From: Aquitalea sp. | Lineage (GTDB): Bacteria > Pseudomonadota > Gammaproteobacteria > Burkholderiales > Chromobacteriaceae | DNA length: 8,275 bases | Direction: 5' to 3' | Assembly (NCBI GenBank): GCA_019232735.1 | Contig: JAFANL010000122.1 | Span: 1 to 8,275, forward strand | Shown: positions 1 through 6,574 of the stretch, in pieces | How positions within the stretch are numbered: the first letter of the stretch is position 1 | How the letters are laid out: each line of letters starts with the position of its first letter | Translations under genes and position numbers: made by a program | The notes under the pieces: generated by a model | What the model saw: only the letters and a program-made list of their open reading frames with translations | What the model was told of the DNA's origin: nothing | Databases searched by the model: none

Positions 1-1710
1 CTCGTACAGCAGATGGTCGCCCGCCAGGTGGCCCAGGGTATCGTTCACCAGCTTGAAACGGTCCAGGTCGATGAAGATGACACTGAAGCGTGAGCCATTG
101 CCGGTCAGGTAACCCTCCCAGGCACGGCGCAAGGTCTTGGCAAAATAGCTGCGGTTCGGCAGCTTGGTCAGCGGGTCATGCAGGCTGTCGAACTCCAGCT
201 GGGCATTGACGGCATCCAGTTCGCTGGTGCGCTCGCGCACGCGTTCTTCCAGTTCGGCATAGGCTTTTTGCAGGTCCTGCATGGCGCGGACCCTGGCCAG
301 GGCCGTGCCGATATTGTTGGCAACAAACTCCAGCACCTCCTGGTCGCGATAGCCGTAAATCACGTCGTCCTGATAGCTATGCACCGACAACACGCCCAGC
401 AGTTCGTGCCCGCAATACAAGGGCACGCCCAGCCAGCTATGCATCACCGGCACCTGCCCCTGCTCCGGCAGGCCGGGCAGAAAAGCGAGACGGTCCAGCA
501 GCAGGGGACGGCCGCTGTGCAATACCTGTTCTACATGCCCTTTGCCTGGCCGGCGCGCCTTGGGCATGGCCTGATAATCATCCGAACAATAGGGGAAGCT
601 GAGCAGATCGCTGTCCATATTGTACAGCGCCACCTGACAATTGCGGGCCGACACCAGCTCCATCAGCAGGCGATGCACGCCGGCCAGGAAGGCCTCCAGC
701 GACAGGCTGGTATTGGACAGGTCGGCAATACGGAACAGCACGTCCTGAAAACGTTCGGCTCGCTGGCGTTCGGACACCTCGGCCCGCAGACGGGCATTGA
801 CACCTTCCAGCTCGTAAGTGCGCAGCCAGACCTGCCGCTCCAGCTGGCTGTGATACAGCATGCGGTCCAGCGCATAAGCCACATGCCGGGTCACAAACAG
901 GAACAAGGCCTGCTCGGCCGAAGTGCACAAGGGCTGATTGGCATAGAACTGTACGACGGCAGCCCCGATGACGGTATTGCCGGCATTGCTCAACGGCACG
1001 CCCATCCACAGTTCCGGCTCCGGGCCTTGCAGCTCCAGTTGCTCTTGTTGGCAGATCTCGCGCAGCCGCTGACGGGTCAGCACCAAGGGCTTGCCCATGC
1101 GCATCAGCCAGGCGGTCAGCGAACGCTGATTCTGCTCCGGGGAAAACCATTGTTCTGGCGGCGGCGGGGAGGCATCCTGCAGGTCGGCGTAAAAGGGATA
1201 GTGCAGATGGCTGGCTTGCTCGTCATACAGGGCAATATAGAAATTGCGCGCATCCATCAGCCGCATCAGCAGGCGGTGCAGCTTGGGCAGCATGCTGTCC
1301 AGGGTATTGCATTCACTGGGAAGCTGGCTGATTTCCAGCAGGGTTTCCTGCACCACCCGGGCATGGGATTGCTCCGAATGCTGGCGGGCGCAGCACAGAT
1401 GACCGCTGAGCAGCACGGCAATGGCGGCGGCATCGGCCAGCATCTGCCCGCGCCAGACCAGCCAGCCTATCCCTTCGCCATCAACCGACAACGGCAGTGC
1501 ACCGCCATCCGGCCCCGGCAGCCGCCCCGCCGACAGCTCCGCCGCTGTCGTCAATGCATCTGCCGCACCCAGCGTCGCCAGACGCTGCCAGGTTGAACCC
1601 ACCAGAACCCAGACCGCGGCGGCCGCAGGTTCTCCCTGTTGCCGGATCAGGCTCAAGGCAATTTCAGCGGCCTCTTGCTGAGAGGCCAGATAGTCAGCCG
1701 TACTCTTCAT
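1..1710 (-). CDS. GAF-GAF-GGDEF signalling protein (diguanylate cyclase, possibly with a C-terminal EAL domain); partial
   Basis: The frame is open from an ATG at 1710 to the left edge (570 codons, C-terminus missing). Residues 1-110 form a poorly conserved region that may be a degenerate GAF-like domain. GAF domain 1 spans about 120-275 and GAF domain 2 about 320-460. They resemble each other, with HRLLMRLMDARNFYIALY at about 145-162 matching HRLLMELVSARNCQVALY in the second. A charged helix at about 275-325 follows the first GAF and another at about 462-505 links the second to the cyclase. The GGDEF domain begins at HDPLTKLPNR (511-520). FIDLDRFKLVND (546-557) holds the first metal-binding Asp (D548), but the GGDEF motif itself lies outside the window. 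By family knowledge it makes cyclic di-GMP in the cytoplasm in response to a GAF ligand; many relatives also carry EAL. No membrane segment is visible. It starts 57 bases after bioF on the same strand, with no clear ribosome binding site. Confidence 0.9.
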   Translation of the reverse strand, partial: MKSTADYLASQQEAAEIALSLIRQQGEPAAAAVWVLVGSTWQRLATLGAADALTTAAELSAGRLPGPDGGALPLSVDGEGIGWLVWRGQMLADAAAIAVLLSGHLCCARQHSEQSHARVVQETLLEISQLPSECNTLDSMLPKLHRLLMRLMDARNFYIALYDEQASHLHYPFYADLQDASPPPPEQWFSPEQNQRSLTAWLMRMGKPLVLTRQRLREICQQEQLELQGPEPELWMGVPLSNAGNTVIGAAVVQFYANQPLCTSAEQALFLFVTRHVAYALDRMLYHSQLERQVWLRTYELEGVNARLRAEVSERQRAERFQDVLFRIADLSNTSLSLEAFLAGVHRLLMELVSARNCQVALYNMDSDLLSFPYCSDDYQAMPKARRPGKGHVEQVLHSGRPLLLDRLAFLPGLPEQGQVPVMHSWLGVPLYCGHELLGVLSVHSYQDDVIYGYRDQEVLEFVANNIGTALARVRAMQDLQKAYAELEERVRERTSELDAVNAQLEFDSLHDPLTKLPNRSYFAKTLRRAWEGYLTGNGSRFSVIFIDLDRFKLVNDTLGHLAGDHLLYE

Positions 1711-1733
1711 GTCATTATCGTAGTATGAGTTAG

Positions 1734-1746
1734 CCGGAAATTCCGG
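1734..1746. repeat. 13-base palindrome in the spacer between bioF and the GGDEF gene
   Basis: CCGGAA, a central A, then TTCCGG forms a perfect dyad 24 bases upstream of the GGDEF gene start. A one-base loop makes an RNA hairpin unlikely and no T run follows, so it is not a terminator. It could be a protein-binding site or chance. Confidence 0.3.
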
Positions 1747-1767
1747 TCATGCTACGAGCAGGCGCAG

Positions 1768-2928
1768 TCATCCCCTTGACGGTATTGCTGCCACCATGCA
1801 GTCCAACAGGCTTTCCAGCTGGTCCTGCGTATGGGCCGCAGACAATGTCAGGCGCAAACGGGCCGTCCCCTCAGGTACGGTGGGTGGCCGAATGGCAGGC
1901 ACCCAGAATCCGCGCTCCTTCAATTGTGCGGCGAGCAATAAAGCCTGCTCGTTCTTGCCGATGATGACAGGCTGGATTGGCGTTCGCGATGGCAGCAACG
2001 GCACGCCCGCCTCGTCCAGGCGTTGCCTTAGCCGACCAACACACTGCTGCAAGTGCTGTCGCCGCCACGGCTCGGCGGCAATCAGTTGCAGACTGGCCAG
2101 TACCGCGGCCGCCAGCGCCGGGGGCTGGGCCGTGGTGTAGATATAGCTGCGTGCGCTGTTGACCAGCCAGGCCACCAATTGCTGGCTTCCGCCGACAAAG
2201 GCACCCGCTACCCCGGCAGCTTTGCCCAGGGTAGCCATATAGATCAGCCGCTCCTCGTGCAAACCTTGCTCCACGGCCGAACCACGCCCCTCACCCAGCA
2301 CACCGAATCCATGCGCATCATCAATAAAAAGCCACGCATCGTATTTATCGGCCAGTTGCTGCAGTTTCTTTAGCGGTGCTTCATCACCATCCATGCTGTA
2401 CACCGCATCCACCACGATCATGCGGGTTCTGGCAGGGGTTGCCGCCAGCAGTTGTTCCAGATGCGTAAGGTCGTTATGGCGAAAACGGCGGAAGTCGGCA
2501 CGCGACAGCAGGCAGGCATCATTCAGCGATGCATGGTTCAGCTTGTCGGCAAACACCGCATCGCCCCGCCCGACCAGACTGGTGATCACGGCCTGATTGG
2601 CGGCATAGCCCGAGCTGAACAACAAGGCGGCTTCCAAACCGCAAAATGCAGCCAGCGCCTGTTCTGCTTCTTCGTGAATGGCAAAGTGTCCGGCCACCAG
2701 ATGCGAGGCGCCGCCTCCCACCCCCCAGCGCGAGACTGCGGCGGCAGTTGCTTCGATCAGGGCGGGGTGATTGGCCAGGCCCAGATAGTCGTTACTGGCA
2801 AAGCCGACATAGCTTTTGCCATCGATCATCACCTGGGCAGATTGTGGCGTCTGCAGGAGATGACGCTGGCGAAAACGGTGCTGTTGCTGCAGTTCCAGCA
2901 GGGCGGCGGAGAGATCCTGGGCGCGCAT
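1768..2928 (-). CDS. bioF: 8-amino-7-oxononanoate synthase (BioF)
   Basis: This is a cytoplasmic, pyridoxal-phosphate-dependent enzyme that condenses pimeloyl-ACP (or pimeloyl-CoA) with L-alanine to give 8-amino-7-oxononanoate, the first step of biotin-ring assembly. The 386 residues match the usual family length of about 380-390. The alpha-oxoamine synthase fold is recognisable: ASNDYLGL (44-51), a glycine-rich GVGGGASHLVAG (69-80), the cofactor-stacking His in NHAS (H132), FIDDAHGFGVLG (201-212) with the Asp that contacts the pyridine nitrogen (D203 or D204) and H206, and the cofactor lysine in ATLGKAAG (K236). The ATG at 2928 fits the family N-terminus, although its ribosome binding site is weak. 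It lies 108 bases downstream of bioB, probably with its own promoter in that spacer. No bioH, bioC, bioA or bioD is visible in the window. Confidence 0.97.
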   Translation of the reverse strand: MRAQDLSAALLELQQQHRFRQRHLLQTPQSAQVMIDGKSYVGFASNDYLGLANHPALIEATAAAVSRWGVGGGASHLVAGHFAIHEEAEQALAAFCGLEAALLFSSGYAANQAVITSLVGRGDAVFADKLNHASLNDACLLSRADFRRFRHNDLTHLEQLLAATPARTRMIVVDAVYSMDGDEAPLKKLQQLADKYDAWLFIDDAHGFGVLGEGRGSAVEQGLHEERLIYMATLGKAAGVAGAFVGGSQQLVAWLVNSARSYIYTTAQPPALAAAVLASLQLIAAEPWRRQHLQQCVGRLRQRLDEAGVPLLPSRTPIQPVIIGKNEQALLLAAQLKERGFWVPAIRPPTVPEGTARLRLTLSAAHTQDQLESLLDCMVAAIPSRG

Positions 2929-2932
2929 CGGG

Positions 2933-2944
2933 TTTTCCGGAAAA
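2933..2944. repeat. 12-base palindrome directly upstream of bioF
   Basis: TTTTCCGGAAAA is a perfect palindrome ending 5 bases before the bioF start codon, where the ribosome binding site should lie. On the mRNA strand it could hide the weak GGAAAA sequence that precedes the start. It may equally be a binding site or chance. Confidence 0.3.
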
Positions 2945-2985
2945 AAGTATGCCTTGCCGGCCGAATTTCACGAAAAGTATTCCTT
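2943..2985. repeat. Tandem 13-base direct repeat in the bioF leader
   Basis: Two copies of AAAAGTATKCCTT (plus-strand reading) occupy 2943-2955 and 2973-2985. They differ at one base and are offset by exactly 30 bases, close to three helical turns. Both lie between the proposed bioF promoter and the bioF start codon, in the early transcribed region. The arrangement would suit a dimeric regulator bound on one face of the DNA. No known biotin operator (BirA, BioR or BioQ type) is recognised in it. Confidence 0.5.
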
Positions 2986-2986
2986 A

Positions 2987-3016
2987 TATATACATTTCAA
3001 AAATCCGGCTCGACAA
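2987..3016 (-). promoter_or_regulatory. Candidate sigma-70 promoter of bioF
   Basis: On the minus strand TTGTCG (3016-3011) is followed after 18 bases by TATATA (2992-2987) within an AT-rich TGTATATATAAGG stretch. This would start transcription near 2980, leaving a leader of about 50 bases before bioF. It implies that bioF can be transcribed separately from bioB. It is read from sequence only. Confidence 0.5.
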
Positions 3017-3036
3017 CGGCGAAAATGGCAGGAATT

Positions 3037-4020
3037 TTACAGCGGCGACAAGTCCAGTTTTTCCATCAGGACACGGTCGGCATCCACATCCGGATTTCCG
3101 GTGGTCAGCAGCTTGTCACCGTAGAAAATCGAGTTGGCACCCGCCAGGAAACACAGTGCCTGCATCGCCTCCGGCATCTCGCGGCGACCGGCCGACAGGC
3201 GCACATAACTCTTGGGCATGGTGATGCGGGCCACGGCGATGGTACGCACGAATTCGGTCCAGTCGATGGGGTCTGCCCCTTCCAGCGGAGTCCCTCCCAC
3301 CTTGACCAGATTATTGATCGGCACCGATTCCGGTTGCGGTTCCAGATTGGCCAGCTGGGCAATCAGCCCGGCCCGATCCTGGCGGGTTTCATTCATGCCG
3401 ACGATACCACCACAGCAAACCGACAAACCGGCACCACGCACCTTGCCCAGGGTATCAAGGCGGTCCTCGTACTCGCGGGTATGGATGATGTCACCATATT
3501 TATCCGGTGCGGTGTCCAGATTGTGATTGTAATAGTCCAGACCAGCCTGTTTGAGCTTTTCCGCCTGGCCATCCTTCAGCAAGCCAAAAGTGGCACAGGT
3601 TTCCAGCCCCAGCGATTTCACCTCGCTCACCATGCGCAGCGTCTGCTCCAGATCGGCATCCTTGGGACCGCGCCAGGCCGCACCCATGCAGAAACGACCG
3701 GCGCCGTTGGCCTTGGCGGTACGGGCGGCATCAATCACCTCGTCCACCGTCATCATCGGCTGGTTTTCCACCGGAGTGTCATGGTGCACCGACTGCGGAC
3801 AGTAGCCACAGTCTTCCGGACAGCCACCGGTCTTGATGGAAATCAGCGTGGACAGCTGCACTTTGGTCGGGTCGAAGAACTGACGGTGGATCTCGGCCGC
3901 ACGGAACACGACTTCCATGAAAGGCAGGCTGAGCAGTGCCTCGATTTCAGCGACGGACCAGGTATTGCTTTCCGGATGCAGGGTGGCCGGACGGGAAAAC
4001 TGGATGGTTTGCGTACTCAT
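3037..4020 (-). CDS. bioB: Biotin synthase (BioB), radical SAM enzyme
   Basis: BioB inserts sulfur into dethiobiotin to form biotin, the last step of the pathway, using S-adenosylmethionine radicals. The 327-residue product carries the radical-SAM cluster motif CPEDCGYC (C67, C71, C74) for the 4Fe-4S cluster. The sulfur-donating 2Fe-2S cluster ligands are also all present: C111 in RFCMGAAW, C142 in LETCATFG, C202 in VCCGGIVG and R274 in SYVRLSAGR. They sit at a constant offset of 14 from the E. coli residues, so the enzyme should be active. The chosen start is the ATG at 4020 (MSTQTIQF); the frame stays open upstream to a TTG at 4074 and two GTG codons, but those add a poorly conserved extension. 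The ribosome binding site before 4020 is weak. The gene is divergent from comF. No terminator separates it from bioF. Confidence 0.97.
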   Translation of the reverse strand: MSTQTIQFSRPATLHPESNTWSVAEIEALLSLPFMEVVFRAAEIHRQFFDPTKVQLSTLISIKTGGCPEDCGYCPQSVHHDTPVENQPMMTVDEVIDAARTAKANGAGRFCMGAAWRGPKDADLEQTLRMVSEVKSLGLETCATFGLLKDGQAEKLKQAGLDYYNHNLDTAPDKYGDIIHTREYEDRLDTLGKVRGAGLSVCCGGIVGMNETRQDRAGLIAQLANLEPQPESVPINNLVKVGGTPLEGADPIDWTEFVRTIAVARITMPKSYVRLSAGRREMPEAMQALCFLAGANSIFYGDKLLTTGNPDVDADRVLMEKLDLSPL

Positions 4021-4051
4021 GAGTTGGGCTTTCGTCACCACATAATGTCGA

Positions 4052-4074
4052 TTGCATTTATTGAACTGATGCAA
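4052..4074. promoter_or_regulatory. Inverted repeat between bioB and comF, operator-like
   Basis: TTGCAT (4052-4057) and ATGCAA (4069-4074) form a dyad with an 11-base spacer, placed 32 bases upstream of the bioB ATG in the divergent bioB-comF spacer. The position suits a repressor site for bioB. It does not match the well-known BirA half-site TTGTAAACC, and the repressor is unknown. Confidence 0.35.
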
Positions 4075-4137
4075 CTGGACAAATGGATAATTTGAAGAAA
4101 AAACAGAGTGTTTGAGAGTGTAGGGATTCAGTCTTGC

Positions 4138-4144
4138 AGAGGGG
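4138..4144 (+). promoter_or_regulatory. Ribosome binding site that decides the comF start
   Basis: AGAGGGG lies 5 bases before the ATG at 4150. The frame is also open from a GTG at 4108, but no comparable site precedes that codon, so the ATG is preferred. Confidence 0.7.
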
Positions 4145-4149
4145 TCATT

Positions 4150-4860
4150 ATGCTGTCAAATATTAGCAGTGGATTTATTGACAATTGCTCAATATTTAAA
4201 CAATCCTGCCTGTTGTGTAATACACGAAACAGCCAGTCCGGCTTATGTCCGGCCTGTCGCCGCAGCTTGCCGCTGCTTCCGGCCGCACATTGCCCGATTT
4301 GTGCAGAACCAGCAACCACGGGCGATATCTGTGGCATTTGCCTGCGACGACCACCCGCTTTTGATGCACTACACGCTCCTTATCTGTTTGGCTACCCCCT
4401 GAATGCAATTATTTATGCAATGAAGTATGGAAAACGGTTGGAACTGGCAGGTACACTGGCCCGTCTGATGGCCGAATTTGCCCTGAAAACGGCCATTTCC
4501 AGCGATATTGTCCTGCCCGTTCCCTTGTCAAAAGAACGACTTGCAGAACGGGGCTTCAACCAGAGTGCTCCACTGGCTCAGGCAATCGCTGTTACAATGC
4601 AAAGCCGTTTTTCCACCACACTGTGTTGGCGAAAACGCAACACTGTGCCGCAAGCCTCTCTCGGACGTGCCGAAAGAAGCCGAAATGTCCGCGATGCATT
4701 TGGCGTAAAACAACGCATTGACGGGCTTTCCGTCACCATTGTCGACGATGTGGCCACCAGTGGAATGACCCTGTCCGCCCTGGCTGAAAAGCTCAAAAAA
4801 CAGGGGGCAAAACGGGTCGATGCGTGGGTGCTCTGCAGGGCATCCTTCCCAAAAACTTGA
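4150..4860 (+). CDS. comF: ComF family protein (zinc-ribbon and phosphoribosyltransferase fold)
   Basis: The 236-residue protein has the standard ComF layout. The N-terminus carries four CxxC pairs (C20/C23, C33/C36, C48/C51, C61/C64), a double zinc-ribbon-like module. A phosphoribosyltransferase-type domain follows, with RGFNQS (134-139), LGRAERSRNV (171-180) and the PRPP-loop motif VTIVDDVATSGMTL (195-208). ComF is needed for natural transformation in several bacteria, probably in handling incoming single-stranded DNA; E. coli GntX/YhgH is a relative. A role in DNA uptake here is inferred, since no other competence gene is visible. The first 60 coding bases are AT-rich (19 of 60 are G or C), unlike the GC-rich neighbours. 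It is probably co-transcribed with trmL, 40 bases downstream, and is divergent from bioB. Confidence 0.93.
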   Translation: MLSNISSGFIDNCSIFKQSCLLCNTRNSQSGLCPACRRSLPLLPAAHCPICAEPATTGDICGICLRRPPAFDALHAPYLFGYPLNAIIYAMKYGKRLELAGTLARLMAEFALKTAISSDIVLPVPLSKERLAERGFNQSAPLAQAIAVTMQSRFSTTLCWRKRNTVPQASLGRAERSRNVRDAFGVKQRIDGLSVTIVDDVATSGMTLSALAEKLKKQGAKRVDAWVLCRASFPKT

Positions 4861-4900
4861 CCAAGATTTTGATTCTTTGGAACAATCCAGCCAGCCAACG

Positions 4901-5365
4901 ATGTTCACCGTTGTTCTTTTTCAGCCGGAAATCCCGCCCAATACGGGCAATGTGATTCGTTTATGTGCCAACACCGGCTGTGAACTGCATCTGGTCAAAC
5001 CCATGGGTTTTCCCATGGAGGATGCCAAGTTGCGACGCGCGGGCCTCGACTACCACGAATATGCCCGTGTCGTTGTCCATGAAAACTGGGCTGCCTGTCA
5101 GCAGGCCCTGCATGGACGGCGGATTTTCGCTGCAACCACCAAAGGCGCCACGCGTCATGACCAGATCTCTTTCCAATCTGGGGACGTTTTGCTGTTCGGT
5201 CCCGAATCCCGCGGCTTGCCGCCTGAAGTGCTGGAGGAATTTCCTTCATCACAGAGGATTCGTTTGCCCATGCGTCCCGAATCGAGAAGCCTGAACCTCT
5301 CGAATGCTGTAGCCATCACCGTGTTTGAGGCGTGGCGGCAGCTCGGATTTGAAGGAGGCAGCTGA
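4901..5365 (+). CDS. trmL: tRNA (cytidine/uridine-34-2'-O)-methyltransferase TrmL
   Basis: TrmL methylates the ribose of the wobble nucleotide (C34/U34) of tRNA-Leu isoacceptors using S-adenosylmethionine. At 154 residues it is a minimal SPOUT-class enzyme of the usual length. The knotted-fold motifs are visible: PEIPPNTGNVIRLCANTG (9-26), LLFGPESRGLP (97-107) and the C-terminal knot motif PESRSLNLSNAVAI (126-139), which forms the cofactor pocket. The frame is open upstream to 4820, but the family begins at the MFTVVLFQPEIPPNTG segment, so ATG 4901 is chosen. No strong ribosome binding site precedes it. It follows comF at 40 bases, suggesting one transcript. No clear terminator was found after it. 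Confidence 0.96.
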   Translation: MFTVVLFQPEIPPNTGNVIRLCANTGCELHLVKPMGFPMEDAKLRRAGLDYHEYARVVVHENWAACQQALHGRRIFAATTKGATRHDQISFQSGDVLLFGPESRGLPPEVLEEFPSSQRIRLPMRPESRSLNLSNAVAITVFEAWRQLGFEGGS

Positions 5366-5395
5366 CAGTTCACAAGCCGGCCAACACTAACGGGC

Positions 5396-5413
5396 CAGCA
5401 GAATTCGCTGCTG
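5396..5413 (+). repeat. Small hairpin after trmL
   Basis: CAGCAG and CTGCTG flank the six bases AATTCG, giving a 6-bp stem about 30 bases after the trmL stop. No T run follows, so it is a poor candidate for an intrinsic terminator, though it might stabilise the mRNA end. Confidence 0.25.
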
Positions 5414-5511
5414 CCAACGTGAACCAGACTGCAAGCCTGCACGCTGCCGCGCCATGACGCAGCAGCCGTGCACAACCAGGCAGGCAGTGTGCGCCAGCAA
5501 GGCAGCGGCCG

Positions 5512-5528
5512 CACCTGTGACACAGGTG
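5512..5528. promoter_or_regulatory. 17-base perfect palindrome upstream of rlpA
   Basis: CACCTGTG, a central A, then CACAGGTG forms a perfect dyad 46 bases before the rlpA start, within the 209-base trmL-rlpA spacer. The position and symmetry suit a transcription-factor site. I saw no convincing sigma-70 promoter beside it and no other gene in the spacer. Confidence 0.4.
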
Positions 5529-5564
5529 ACGGTCAGCAGCGTGTTCGATGTGCCCAACAGCATA

Positions 5565-5571
5565 AGGGAGG
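5565..5571 (+). promoter_or_regulatory. Strong ribosome binding site of rlpA
   Basis: AGGGAGG sits 3 bases before the ATG at 5575. An in-frame TAA at 5563-5565 rules out any earlier start, so the rlpA start is well fixed. Confidence 0.85.
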
Positions 5572-5574
5572 TCT

Positions 5575-6438
5575 ATGCAATCAGTACTCCGATGGCTGTG
5601 GCTTGTTTTTGTCAGTCTCGTACTCGTGGCCTGCTCCACCGTGAAGACGGCGAGCGCCACCAGCCAAGCGTCGGCCAAGCCGACAGGAAAGTCCACCGTC
5701 GCCAAAAATGGCGGTGCTTATTTTCAAAAGGACGGCCCAGCCGACCATATCCCGGTCAACCTGAATCTGGTGCCGGATGCAGTACCCCAGGCAGAGCCGC
5801 TGATCAAGTCAGCCAACCAGCCCTACTCGGCGATGGGAATGAGCTTCCGTCCCGACACCAGTGACAAGCCGTTCAAGGCCACCGGCCTGGCTTCCTGGTA
5901 TGGCAAGCAGTTTCATGGTCGCAAGACCACCTCGGGTGAGAAGTACGACATGTTCGCCATGACGGCTGCCCACCCCACGCTGCCGATCCCGAGTTATGTA
6001 CGGGTCACCAATGCAGCCAATGGCAAGTCGGTCATCGTGCGCATCAATGATCGTGGACCTTTCCACAAGCACCGCGCCATGGACCTGTCCTATGCCGCAG
6101 CCTACAAGCTGGGTTTCGTCAAACAGGGTAGTGCCAAGGTCAACATCGAGCGTGTCTGGCCGGTAGCCGGTGGCGAAACCGTTGCCACCAGCAGTCCCGA
6201 CCTCAAGATCGAGGACAGCCCGAAGTATCTGCAGCTGGGTTCCTTCAACAAGCTGGCCAATGCCGAAGCCTTGTTGAAGAAAATGCTGGACGAGATGGAC
6301 GAGCGTTATGACGCCAAGCTGGGCATCATCAACCAGCAGGGCAATTACAAGGTCCGCCTTGGGCCCTTCCCGTCCGATGACGCCGTGCGCAACGCAGCGC
6401 AGAGCCTGAAGGTGGAAAACGTGGTGATGAGAAACTGA
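5575..6438 (+). CDS. rlpA: Septal-ring lipoprotein RlpA (endolytic peptidoglycan transglycosylase family)
   Basis: The 287-residue protein starts with a short hydrophobic signal ending in a lipobox, LVLVAC, with the lipidated cysteine at C20, so it should be an outer-membrane or periplasmic lipoprotein. A low-complexity linker (about 21-100) leads to a double-psi beta-barrel domain (about 103-195) with GLASWYG (104-110), the FHGRKTTSGEKYDM region (113-126), H133 in TAAHPTLP and D159 in RINDRGP. The last two correspond to the His and Asp needed for lytic activity in Pseudomonas aeruginosa RlpA. A SPOR domain (about 216-287) opens with KYLQLGSF; such domains bind glycan strands stripped of peptides at the division septum. 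In P. aeruginosa RlpA cleaves such glycans and helps daughter cells separate; E. coli RlpA lacks clear activity. Both catalytic residues being present favours an active enzyme here. A strong terminator follows. Confidence 0.96.
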   Translation: MQSVLRWLWLVFVSLVLVACSTVKTASATSQASAKPTGKSTVAKNGGAYFQKDGPADHIPVNLNLVPDAVPQAEPLIKSANQPYSAMGMSFRPDTSDKPFKATGLASWYGKQFHGRKTTSGEKYDMFAMTAAHPTLPIPSYVRVTNAANGKSVIVRINDRGPFHKHRAMDLSYAAAYKLGFVKQGSAKVNIERVWPVAGGETVATSSPDLKIEDSPKYLQLGSFNKLANAEALLKKMLDEMDERYDAKLGIINQQGNYKVRLGPFPSDDAVRNAAQSLKVENVVMRN

Positions 6439-6447
6439 GTCGGGCAG

Positions 6448-6467
6448 CATGGCGTGACAGCGCCATG
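6448..6467 (+). repeat. Hairpin between the rlpA stop and its terminator
   Basis: CATGGCG and CGCCATG enclose the six bases TGACAG, a 7-bp stem starting 10 bases after the rlpA stop. It has no T run. It may act as an mRNA-stabilising stem ahead of the true terminator. Confidence 0.35.
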
Positions 6468-6482
6468 ACGGAGACGTACAAC

Positions 6483-6511
6483 AAAGCGAAGGATGATTCC
6501 TTCGCTTTTTT
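6483..6511 (+). terminator. Intrinsic terminator of rlpA
   Basis: AAAGCGAAGGA (6483-6493) pairs perfectly with TCCTTCGCTTT (6498-6508) around a TGAT loop, and a run of six Ts starts at 6506. This is a textbook rho-independent terminator for plus-strand transcription. Confidence 0.92.
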
Positions 6512-6546
6512 CATGCCTGCCGCCCGGCTAGCAAAACGGCAGGCAC

Positions 6547-6574
6547 AAAAAAACCCGGCGCACTGGGCGCCGGG
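6547..6574 (-). terminator. Intrinsic terminator of the engB transcript
   Basis: On the minus strand CCCGGCGC (6574-6567) pairs with GCGCCGGG (6561-6554) around a five-base loop and is followed by seven Ts (6553-6547). It lies about 100 bases beyond the engB stop, so engB mRNA would carry a long structured 3' end. Together with the rlpA terminator it forms a back-to-back pair between the convergent genes. Confidence 0.92.

Noticed and set aside
178..1596. 472-codon open frame on the plus strand opposite the GGDEF protein
   Set aside because: It is a shadow of the minus-strand gene: its Gln/His-rich, low-complexity product has no recognisable domain, while the opposite frame encodes clear GAF and GGDEF domains.
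4061..4091. TTGAAC and GATAAT as a promoter for comF
   Set aside because: The 19-base spacing is long and the pair overlaps the bioB-side dyad. It is possible but too weak to list as a feature.
2452..4095. 547-codon open frame on the plus strand opposite bioF and bioB
   Set aside because: It runs antisense to two unmistakable enzymes and straight through their spacer, and its product resembles no family. Long antisense frames are common in GC-rich genes.
4178..4198. TTGACA followed by TATTTA inside the start of comF
   Set aside because: The spacing is only 9 bases, too short for a sigma-70 promoter, and the site lies within the coding region.
5454..5864. 136-codon plus-strand frame beginning in the trmL-rlpA spacer
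   Set aside because: It overlaps rlpA out of frame, lacks a ribosome binding site and shows no recognisable protein features.
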